In this document: positions 1 through 5,710 of the stretch, in pieces
Layout of the letters: the number at the start of each line of letters is the position of its first letter
How positions within the stretch are numbered: position 1 is the stretch's first letter
Source: Boseongicola sp.
Lineage (GTDB): Bacteria > Pseudomonadota > Alphaproteobacteria > Rhodobacterales > Rhodobacteraceae
Assembly (NCBI GenBank): GCA_013042895.1
Contig: JABDPD010000237.1
Span: 1-6,996, forward strand
Reading direction: 5' to 3'
Length of the DNA: 6,996 nt
Translations under genes and position numbers: made by a program
Notes under the pieces: generated by a model
Databases searched by the model: none
What the model was told of the DNA's origin: nothing
Seen by the model: only the letters and a program-made list of their open reading frames with translations

Positions 1-302
1 AAGCGGGCGTGAACCGCATAAGCGAACTCGTCAACATGATCGTCACCCGCAATATTGGCGCGGTCTTCGTGGAAAGCTCGGTCTCAGATCGCTCGGTACG
101 CGCCCTCATAGAAGGAGCTGCTTCGCAAGGTCATACTCTCAAGATCGGCGGAGAATTATTCTCTGACGCCATGGGCCAGCCCGGGACATATGAGGGCACC
201 TACATTGGCATGATCGACCACAACGCGACGACCATCGCCAACGCACTTGGCGGCACTGCACCGGCGCGAGGCCTGAACGGCCTTTTGAGCGCGGGAAGCT
301 AA
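1..302 (+). CDS. Metal ABC transporter, periplasmic substrate-binding protein (TroA/SitA/PsaA type), C-terminal part
   Basis: This is the last ~99 codons of a cluster-9 (ZnuA/TroA superfamily) solute-binding protein. The reading frame is open from position 3 and ends at TAA 300-302; the start and roughly two thirds of the protein lie before the window. Seen: the segment VFVESSV followed by SDRSV, then LFSDAMG, then GTYIGMIDHN. This order is the C-lobe signature of manganese/iron-type members such as PsaA, MntC and TroA. The Asp of LFSDAMG (codon 165-167) aligns with the fourth metal ligand (D280 of PsaA, D279 of TroA). The other ligands are outside the window. No His-rich loop is visible, though in ZnuA that loop would lie further upstream. 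The mature protein would bind a divalent metal in the periplasm and deliver it to the two permeases encoded downstream. Manganese is the likeliest metal, by inference; zinc or iron cannot be excluded from this fragment. Confidence 0.93.
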   Translation, partial: AGVNRISELVNMIVTRNIGAVFVESSVSDRSVRALIEGAASQGHTLKIGGELFSDAMGQPGTYEGTYIGMIDHNATTIANALGGTAPARGLNGLLSAGS

Positions 303-306
303 GGAA
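301..306 (+). promoter_or_regulatory. Ribosome binding site of the ATPase gene, overlapping the upstream stop codon
   Basis: AAGGAA shares its first two bases with the TAA stop (300-302) of the binding-protein gene and lies 5 nt before the ATG at 312. It fixes the ATPase start and suggests that ribosomes ending on the binding protein can re-initiate on the ATPase. Confidence 0.7.
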
Positions 307-311
307 ACCAC

Positions 312-1112
312 ATGCTACAGATCGCAAACGAAGATATCGTCCGGGCCGAAGCGCAGAATTTGCGTGAAAGCCCCTTTGCGATCCGTGGCCTGACTGTTTC
401 CTATGATCAAAAGCCTGCGGTTTTCTCGGTCGACGTTACAATCGAACCAGGGAAGATGACGGCCATCGTTGGACCCAACGGAGCCGGCAAATCCACACTC
501 CTGAAGTCCGCCCTTGGCATCATCAAACCTCTTTCAGGGCAAGTCACCCTTTATGGCCGCCCCGTTGCAGATGAGATGGATCGGATCGCCTATGTACCTC
601 AGCGCGCCAGCGTCGATTGGGACTTCCCGGTCCGCGTAATTGATGTGGTCCTTATGGGCTTGTTCCGCAAAACCGGACTTCTTGGTCGGCTCACAGGCGC
701 TGACCGCAAACACGCTATGTCCTGCCTTGAGCGCGTCGGCATGACTGATTTTGCTTCTCGTCAAATCGGCCAGCTTTCCGGTGGCCAGCAACAACGCGTC
801 TTCCTCGCCCGAGCGCTAGCGCAGAACGCTGACCTTTACCTTCTGGACGAACCCTTTGCAGGCGTCGACGCGGCGACTGAAAAGGCAATCATCGGAGTAT
901 TGAAATCTCTCCGTTCCGAGGGCCGCACTGTCGTTGCTGTACACCACGACCTGTCTACTGTGCCGGACTATTTCGACAACGTCCTGCTGCTGAACGTCCG
1001 CAAAATCGCCGAAGGACCGGTTGCAACGACCTTTACCGACGAAAATCTCGGTGCGGCCTACGGTGGTCGCCTCACCATGGCGCGGATCGACCCCGCCGCG
1101 GTCGCAGGCTAG
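312..1112 (+). CDS. Metal ABC transporter ATP-binding protein (TroB/SitB/MntB type)
   Basis: This 266-residue cytoplasmic ATPase powers the importer encoded by its neighbours. All nucleotide-binding motifs are intact: Walker A GPNGAGKST at 54-62, Q-loop YVPQR with Q97, signature LSGGQ at 155-159, Walker B LYLLDEP with D179/E180, and the switch histidine in VHHDL (H212). The YVPQ and VHHDL forms and the segment VDWDFPVRVIDVV at 101-113 are typical of the manganese/zinc/iron cluster-9 ATPases. The length is normal for the family, plus a ~20-residue N-terminal lead before the first strand. The ATG at 312 is preceded by AAGGAA overlapping the upstream stop. The gene begins 9 nt after the binding protein and ends 4 nt before the first permease, so it is the second gene seen in a four-gene operon. 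Two copies should assemble with the two permeases. The family call is near certain; the transported metal is inferred. Confidence 0.97.
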   Translation: MLQIANEDIVRAEAQNLRESPFAIRGLTVSYDQKPAVFSVDVTIEPGKMTAIVGPNGAGKSTLLKSALGIIKPLSGQVTLYGRPVADEMDRIAYVPQRASVDWDFPVRVIDVVLMGLFRKTGLLGRLTGADRKHAMSCLERVGMTDFASRQIGQLSGGQQQRVFLARALAQNADLYLLDEPFAGVDAATEKAIIGVLKSLRSEGRTVVAVHHDLSTVPDYFDNVLLLNVRKIAEGPVATTFTDENLGAAYGGRLTMARIDPAAVAG

Positions 1113-1116
1113 CCTC

Positions 1117-2322
1117 ATGTTCTTGGAAGCGCTGTTCTTCCAGCTTGGCTACAACGCCACGCTCGTGACCTTTGGCGCGACACTTCTCGGGATAGCCGCC
1201 GGCGTCACCGGCAGTTTCTTGTTCTTTCGAAAACGCGCACTCGTGTCAGACGCGATCAGCCACGCAACGCTTCCCGGCGTTGCACTCGCTTTCATCGTCA
1301 TGGTCGCGTTTGGTTTTGACGGTCGAAACCTTCCCGGCCTCTTGATCGGCTCCGCCATAAGCGCCGCCCTTGGTCTTTTCGCGGTGCAATGGCTGACATC
1401 GCGCACACGCCTTACCGAGGACGCCGCCATCGGAGCGGTTCTTTCTGTATTTTTCGGCTTCGGCATTGTCCTTCTCACGGTTGTCCAAACCATGTCTTCA
1501 GGCCGTCAGGCGGGTCTAGAAGGGTTTCTCCTCGGCTCCACCGCAGGCATGCTTTACGCCGACGCAATCCTGATCGCTGGGGGAGGGGCACTCGCCCTGA
1601 TCCTCGTCGGTGTTTTCCGGCGCCCGATGATGATGGCCAGTTTCGACCCCGAATTTGCACGCGCGAGTGGCATCAACCTTGATCGCACTGACCTCATCAT
1701 GATGAGCCTTGTCATGGGTGTTACGGTGATCGGCCTAAAGATCGTGGGCCTGATCCTGATTGTCGCTCTTTTGATCATCCCGCCTGTTGCTGCGCGTTTC
1801 TGGAGCGACCGCGCCGACCGTGTCGTCCTGATTGCAGGCGCCCTCGGTGGACTCTCTGCCTGGATTGGTGCCTCGGCTTCGGCCGTCGCTCCGAATTTGC
1901 CTACTGGCCCAATCATTGTCCTTACGGCCTTCGGGATCTTCACGGCCTCAATGCTCTTCGCGCCTGCGCGGGGCCTCCTGATCAGCGCCATAAATCACCG
2001 CACCTTCCAGCGCGGCGTCCACATTCGCCAGGGCCTCGTCTCGCTCGCCCAGGGCCAACCGATCTACGAGCCCATGACCATTCGCCTGCTGCGCGCCGAA
2101 GGATTGGCCCGCGCCGACGGAGTCCCGACCCCCGATGGTGTCGCGCGAGCATCGCGCGTTTTAAGAGATGAAAAACGCTGGGAAACCGCCCGCGCGGACC
2201 CGGCTCTTGAAATGGCCGCCGCTCGCTACGACGGTCTCACCCAGATTGAAGACGTCCTGACCAAGGACCAGATCGACGAACTAGACGCTCGCATCGGTGG
2301 GCCCCGCGAGGTCACTCAATGA
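1117..2322 (+). CDS. Metal ABC transporter permease with C-terminal DtxR/MntR-like extension (TroC/SitC type)
   Basis: This 401-residue ABC-3 family inner-membrane permease forms half of the metal channel. Residues 1-~288 are the membrane part, with about eight hydrophobic segments (roughly 15-36, 52-66, 72-93, 105-124, 146-166, 194-224, 236-257, 262-282). It has the family motif SDAISHATLPG at 44-54 and the cytoplasmic coupling-loop motif FDPEFARASGI at 176-186. From ~295 to 401 it is hydrophilic. This tail contains LLRAEGLARADG, TPDGVARASRVLRDEKRWE and IEDVLTKDQIDELDARIG, which track the wing and dimerisation helices of DtxR/MntR repressors. The ATG at 1117 is preferred: it gives a 4-nt gap after the ATPase and a CAGG 8 nt upstream. 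A TTG-started extension from 1021 would overlap the ATPase by 92 nt with a non-membrane sequence. Fused permeases of this kind are known in the family. The tail may sense metal, but several ligand positions are altered. Confidence 0.95.
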   Translation: MFLEALFFQLGYNATLVTFGATLLGIAAGVTGSFLFFRKRALVSDAISHATLPGVALAFIVMVAFGFDGRNLPGLLIGSAISAALGLFAVQWLTSRTRLTEDAAIGAVLSVFFGFGIVLLTVVQTMSSGRQAGLEGFLLGSTAGMLYADAILIAGGGALALILVGVFRRPMMMASFDPEFARASGINLDRTDLIMMSLVMGVTVIGLKIVGLILIVALLIIPPVAARFWSDRADRVVLIAGALGGLSAWIGASASAVAPNLPTGPIIVLTAFGIFTASMLFAPARGLLISAINHRTFQRGVHIRQGLVSLAQGQPIYEPMTIRLLRAEGLARADGVPTPDGVARASRVLRDEKRWETARADPALEMAAARYDGLTQIEDVLTKDQIDELDARIGGPREVTQ

Positions 2323-3233
2323 GCGGCGCCGAATTTGTTCCACTCAGCCTCACGCCACTTCTGATCGGGTGCCTCGCGGCCGTCGCCTGCGCGCTGCCCG
2401 GAAACTTCCTTCTGCTGCGTCGCCAAGCCCTGATCGGCGATGCCATCAGCCACGTGGTCTTGCCGGGCATCGTCGTCGCCTTCCTACTGACAGGTGCGAT
2501 CAGCGCCACCGCTATGATGCTGGGCGCAGCCACCGCAGCCGTCGTGGCCGTGGTTCTCATCGAAGGCATCCGTCGCTTTGGCCGTATCGAACCCGGTGCC
2601 GCAATGGGAGTTGTCTTCACCGCCATGTTTGCAGGTGGGGTACTGCTTCTAGAGCTTTCCGATACCTCCGGCGTTCACCTTGATGTAGAGCACGCACTCT
2701 ACGGCAATCTCGAGAGCCTCGTCTGGCTTGATGCCACGGGGTGGGGGTCACTGATGGACCCGTCAGCACTGCGCGGCCTGCCACCCGAGGTCTTCCGCAT
2801 TTCGGTTGTTCTCTTTCTGATCACGGCACTCTTGGCGGTTTTCTGGCGCCCTTTGGCCATATCGACCTTCGACGAAGGCTTTGCTGCTACGCTTGGAGTT
2901 CCGGTCACAACGCTTTCGCTCGGCCTCGTCATCACGTCTGCACTTGCGGCGGTCGCAGCATTCGATGCGGTCGGTTCGATCATTGTCATAGCGATGTTTA
3001 TCTGCCCGCCGGCTGCAGCGCGCCTCATGACTAACCGTCTTGGAGCACAGGTCGCCTGGTCGGTCGCATTCGCATTGGCGTCGGCCATCGTGGGCTTCGT
3101 TCTGGCGGGATATGGCCCGCTCTGGATCGGCGGGACAGATGCTGTAAGTGCCGCCGGAATGATCGCGACTGTGTCAGGTTTCATACTGACGGCAACCGCG
3201 CTCATGGGCCCGAAACGCCGCTCGGTCGTCTAG
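2319..3233 (+). CDS. Metal ABC transporter permease, second subunit (TroD/SitD type)
   Basis: This 304-residue ABC-3 inner-membrane permease is the partner of the preceding one. It has about eight hydrophobic segments (roughly 10-33, 46-60, 62-84, 95-112, 161-177, 200-232, 244-265, 275-295). It carries the family motif GDAISHVVLPG at 40-50 and the coupling-loop motif FDEGFAATLGV at 184-194, which should contact the ATPase. A longer polar segment at ~113-160, including SGVHLDVEHALYGNLESLVW, lies between membrane helices, as I recall for manganese-type permeases. The start ATG lies within ATGA 2319-2322, overlapping the stop of the upstream gene. GAGG at 2308-2311 sits 7 nt before it, so translation is probably coupled. 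Unlike its partner it stops soon after the last helix (GPKRRSVV), with no soluble tail. Its TAG stop lies in the CTAG that also encodes the stop of the convergent antiporter gene. It is the last gene of the operon. Confidence 0.95.
   Translation: MSGAEFVPLSLTPLLIGCLAAVACALPGNFLLLRRQALIGDAISHVVLPGIVVAFLLTGAISATAMMLGAATAAVVAVVLIEGIRRFGRIEPGAAMGVVFTAMFAGGVLLLELSDTSGVHLDVEHALYGNLESLVWLDATGWGSLMDPSALRGLPPEVFRISVVLFLITALLAVFWRPLAISTFDEGFAATLGVPVTTLSLGLVITSALAAVAAFDAVGSIIVIAMFICPPAAARLMTNRLGAQVAWSVAFALASAIVGFVLAGYGPLWIGGTDAVSAAGMIATVSGFILTATALMGPKRRSVV
3230..3233. other. CTAG palindrome supplying the stop codons of two convergent genes
   Basis: The four bases CTAG read as TAG on both strands: 3231-3233 ends the second permease (+), and 3232-3230 ends the antiporter (-). 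The coding regions therefore overlap by 4 bp and leave no non-coding space for an intrinsic terminator. Each transcript must end inside the opposite gene or rely on Rho. Confidence 0.95.
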
Positions 3234-5236
3234 GCCGCGCCACCGGGCTGATCTTTTTGCACCGCTTCATCATCCCCAAACGCGGCCATGTCCGACGTGA
3301 TCGGAGGTAAACTCCGAGCGACCTCCGCAAGACCGACATCCGCAAGGGTGTGCTCATCGAGATGGGCAACCAGAGCTGTCTCCAGCTCGGCATTTAACTC
3401 CCGCGCACGCTCCATGTATTCGGGGTTCTGCTCGACCGATTTCTCTGGCTTCCAAAGACCAGCCAACTCGCGCAAACCTTCGCGATCTTTGCGATAGAAG
3501 AAGTGCTCAATTCGATTGGCTTCGATATCCGTTAACCCCATGTTCTCAAGCACATAGCGCCCTGCGCGCAGCGAGGAATCAAACATCTCGCGCACAATAT
3601 CGTCCGCACCTGCCTGATAGAGCTGATAGGTATGAACCCTGTCGTGGGCACGGGCCACAATATGCAGATCGGGTCGCTTTGAACGCGCATATTTTACCAA
3701 CCGAACGGCTGCGTCCTTATCATCCACGGCGACAACCAAGACATTTGCTTCATCGATTCCCGCCGCATGCAAAAGTTCAGGCCGGGTCGGGTCCCCGAAA
3801 AAACCCTTGATCCCAAACTGCCGCATCGTCGTGATGGCTTCCAGATTGTGATCCAGCACCACGGCCCGAAACCCAGCCAGCATCAAAAGCCGGTTCACCA
3901 CCTGCCCAAACCGCCCGATCCCGGCGATAATGATCTTTTGTTTTTCATCGATCTTGTCGGCCTCCGGCGTGTCCCCGCTGTCACCAGACATGCGGTGCTG
4001 GAATTTCTCATAGGCATTAAAGAAGAGTGGGGTGAGAAGCATCGACAGCGCCACGACGAACAGCAATCGTTCCCCCAGTGCTGCACCAAAAACGTCTTGC
4101 TGAAGCGAGAACGAAATCAATACGAACCCAAATTCGCCCGCCTGCGCCAAACCCAAGGTCATGAGCCACTTGTCGCGACCTTTCATGCGGAAAGCCACCG
4201 CCAGAAGGTATAAAACGAGACCCTTCCCGAACATCAGCAAAAGCGTATAGCCCATCAACTCAAACGGGTCGCGGAAAAACACCGCGAAATTGATGCCCGC
4301 GCCAACAGTGATGAAGAAAAGCCCCAATAACAGACCCTTAAACGGCGCGATGTCGCTTTCCAACTCGTGCCGAAACTCCGAGTTTGCCAAGACCACGCCG
4401 GCCAAAAATGTTCCCAAAGCGGGGGACAGACCTACAAGGATCATCAGAAAAGCAATGCCCATGACAATGAGCAAGGCAAAGGCCACATAGAGCTCGCGAA
4501 GTCGCGCGAAGTGCACAAAACGAAACAGCGGGCGCGTCGCAAAAATGCCGAACAACACGACCCCGACAATGGCAGCGACCGTGACAAGCGTCACACCCCA
4601 CGCCGGTAAGTCCGCCATGAAGTTGAAAGCAAACTCTGCGCCGTGCCCCTCACCATGATCGTCGCGGTGTGTATCGATGCCGGACCGCGTAATTGAGCCG
4701 TCTTCCCCAAAACTCGTCATGCCGCCAATCGCCAAAAGCGGCAGAAACGCCAGCATCGGGATCACTGCGATGTCCTGACTGAGAAGCACGGTAAACGACC
4801 CTCGCCCGCCGCCGGTTTGCATCAATCGTTTCTCGCTCAGCGTCTGGAGTACGATTGCGGTCGATGACAGCGACATGATCATGCCCACCGCGACCGCTGC
4901 CTGCCAGGGCAGCCCGAAAACATAGGTACACCCAATCGCCACCGCGCTTAGCGTTATGACAATTTGCAGCCCACCAAGCCCCAAGAGCCTGTGGCGCATA
5001 TCCCAAAGCGCGCGCGGGCTTAGTTCCAGGCCAATCAGAAATAGCATCAGAACCACGCCAAACTCAGCAAAATGCTGCAAGTCCTGCGTGTCGGCGACCA
5101 CGCCGAGAACCGGACCGATGATGATCCCGGCCAAAAGGTACCCCAGCACCGATCCAAGCCCCAGACGCACCGCCAAAGGCACCGCGATGACGGCCGCCAG
5201 AAGGTAAATCAACGCCTGAAACAGAAAGCCTTCCAT
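3230..5236 (-). CDS. KefB/KefC-like CPA2 monovalent cation:proton antiporter with RCK domain
   Basis: This 668-residue inner-membrane antiporter probably exports K+ in exchange for H+. Residues 1-~410 are a CPA2 sodium/hydrogen-exchanger domain. It has FLIGLELSP at 66-74, SQD at 153-155 in the place of the KefC transport-site Gln-Asp, and LAQAGEFGF at 363-371. The loop HELESDIAPFKGLLLGLFF at 290-308 closely matches the KefC regulatory loop HALESDIEPF. Residues ~433-550 are an RCK/TrkA-N Rossmann domain: GIGRFGQ at 439-445, the acid D462 after strand two, and GDPTRPELL at 481-489. R442 and R529 appear to align with arginines assigned to glutathione binding in E. coli KefC; that alignment was made by eye. 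A hydrophilic tail of ~118 residues follows, somewhat longer than in the ~620-residue KefC. No KefF/KefG-type oxidoreductase gene is adjacent. AAGGAG at 5246-5241 lies 4 nt before the ATG. Glutathione-gated efflux is likely but not proven; a general K+ or Na+ antiporter is the alternative. Confidence 0.92.
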   Translation of the reverse strand: MEGFLFQALIYLLAAVIAVPLAVRLGLGSVLGYLLAGIIIGPVLGVVADTQDLQHFAEFGVVLMLFLIGLELSPRALWDMRHRLLGLGGLQIVITLSAVAIGCTYVFGLPWQAAVAVGMIMSLSSTAIVLQTLSEKRLMQTGGGRGSFTVLLSQDIAVIPMLAFLPLLAIGGMTSFGEDGSITRSGIDTHRDDHGEGHGAEFAFNFMADLPAWGVTLVTVAAIVGVVLFGIFATRPLFRFVHFARLRELYVAFALLIVMGIAFLMILVGLSPALGTFLAGVVLANSEFRHELESDIAPFKGLLLGLFFITVGAGINFAVFFRDPFELMGYTLLLMFGKGLVLYLLAVAFRMKGRDKWLMTLGLAQAGEFGFVLISFSLQQDVFGAALGERLLFVVALSMLLTPLFFNAYEKFQHRMSGDSGDTPEADKIDEKQKIIIAGIGRFGQVVNRLLMLAGFRAVVLDHNLEAITTMRQFGIKGFFGDPTRPELLHAAGIDEANVLVVAVDDKDAAVRLVKYARSKRPDLHIVARAHDRVHTYQLYQAGADDIVREMFDSSLRAGRYVLENMGLTDIEANRIEHFFYRKDREGLRELAGLWKPEKSVEQNPEYMERARELNAELETALVAHLDEHTLADVGLAEVARSLPPITSDMAAFGDDEAVQKDQPGGAA

Positions 5237-5240
5237 GGGT

Positions 5241-5246
5241 CTCCTT
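5241..5246 (-). promoter_or_regulatory. Ribosome binding site of the antiporter gene
   Basis: On the minus strand AAGGAG lies 4 nt before the ATG (5236-5234). The match to the anti-Shine-Dalgarno sequence is strong and the spacing slightly short. It supports the ATG at 5236 as the start. Confidence 0.65.
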
Positions 5247-5284
5247 TTAGAAACGACACACGGCCGTTTTCCTTTAGTTCCTCA

Positions 5285-5316
5285 CACCTCTGCCCGAACC
5301 GGCAGAAGTTTCGGTG
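5285..5316 (-). promoter_or_regulatory. Candidate hairpin in the antiporter 5' leader
   Basis: CACC (5285-5288) pairs with GGTG (5313-5316), and inside it TCTGCC (5289-5294) pairs with GGCAGA (5301-5306) around a 6-nt loop. A 6-nt bulge lies on one side. An alternative pairing, CCGAA (5294-5298) with TTCGG (5310-5314), would compete with it. It lies 48 nt before the antiporter ATG and has no T-run, so it does not look like a terminator. Function unknown; it may be chance. Confidence 0.3.
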
Positions 5317-5323
5317 AATCAAT

Positions 5324-5351
5324 TCTTTAAGAGCTGCTCGGCCCTGATCAA
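5324..5351 (-). promoter_or_regulatory. Weak sigma70-like promoter candidate for the antiporter
   Basis: On the minus strand TTGATC (5351-5346) is followed after 16 nt by TAAAGA (5329-5324). The matches to consensus are 4/6 and 3/6. The position, about 90 nt before the start codon, is reasonable, but the boxes are weak. Confidence 0.2.
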
Positions 5352-5408
5352 ACGCTATCTCCAGTTAGCCAGCATCCCTACGTATTGTCCACGCTGACCA
5401 GCGCTTAT

Positions 5409-5422
5409 TGAAGTTAATTTCA
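5409..5422. promoter_or_regulatory. Near-palindrome TGAAGTTAATTTCA, candidate operator
   Basis: Six of seven base pairs are symmetric, with an AT-rich core. It lies between the divergent genes, 173 nt from the antiporter start and 289 nt from the leuC start. The TTTCAC at its right end is repeated 7 bp on (5425-5430). AT-rich dyads of this size suit Lrp/AsnC or GntR-type regulators, but no regulator can be named from sequence alone. Confidence 0.25.
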
Positions 5423-5524
5423 CGTTTCACTGGGGACTTGACGAAAGCAGGGGCAGTCAGTGCGAGCCTCCTGTCAAAACGAAAACTGGATATTTATGAA
5501 CAGAAGAAGCCGTTGGCTGGGCGC

Positions 5525-5553
5525 TTGCCCCGGCTGAACAAGCCCTGTATTCA
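5525..5553 (+). promoter_or_regulatory. Weak sigma70-like promoter candidate for leuC
   Basis: TTGCCC (5525-5530) and TATTCA (5548-5553) are separated by exactly 17 nt, with 4/6 and 3/6 matches. Transcription would start near 5560 and give a leader of about 150 nt before leuC. It is the best-spaced pair I found on this strand, but still weak. Confidence 0.2.
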
Positions 5554-5697
5554 CGGCCGTATGAAGCGATTTTTTGACATGGATGACCGCGCACGCCTGC
5601 GCGAGCGTTTCTTCGGCGCAACGCTAACTGTACTGGCCCGCCTTTCCTGAGGCCTCCTCGGCTCTCCCGCGTTTTCGCGCGTCCATCCATGTATCTC

Positions 5698-5702
5698 AGG
5701 GA
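5698..5702 (+). promoter_or_regulatory. Ribosome binding site of leuC
   Basis: AGGGA lies 8 nt before the ATG at 5711. It supports that start, which also gives the usual LeuC N terminus. Confidence 0.6.
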
Positions 5703-5710
5703 CTTACCAA

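Larger units (their letters stand above)
5237..5710. other. Divergent intergenic region between antiporter and leuC
   Basis: This 474-nt stretch separates the antiporter (-) from leuC (+) and should contain both promoters. I see no convincing protein gene, tRNA or intrinsic terminator. Seen: a 14-bp near-palindrome at 5409-5422, directly followed by a TTTCAC repeat (5418-5423 and 5425-5430). The octamer palindrome ACGGCCGT occurs twice (5260-5267 and 5553-5560), and there is a compound hairpin at 5285-5316. A perfect TTGACA at 5574-5579 (+) and another on the minus strand (5477-5472) have no credible -10 element at 16-18 nt. The best -35/-10 pairs are weak and are listed separately. The leuC leader is long if transcription starts in the left half. 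Confidence 0.8.

Noticed and set aside
1021..1116. An N-terminal extension of the first permease starting at TTG 1021
   Set aside because: It would overlap the ATPase gene by 92 nt and add a Pro/Arg-rich sequence unlike permease N termini. The ATG at 1117 fits the operon spacing.
5574..5579. A perfect TTGACA -35 box upstream of leuC
   Set aside because: The sequence 16-18 nt downstream is GC-rich (CTGCGC) with no -10 similarity.
5408..5650. An 80-codon open frame (+) starting with TTG, with an internal ATG at 5561, in the kef-leuC gap
   Set aside because: There is no ribosome binding site at either start, no recognisable family and an irregular composition. The first codons coincide with the AT-rich dyad. 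It could be a leader peptide, but it shows no run of leucine codons.
5649..5681. Palindrome GAGGCCTC and hairpin CGCG-TTTT-CGCG upstream of leuC as a possible terminator or attenuator
   Set aside because: The stems are only 4 bp and no T-run follows. There is no leader peptide with clustered Leu codons to support attenuation.
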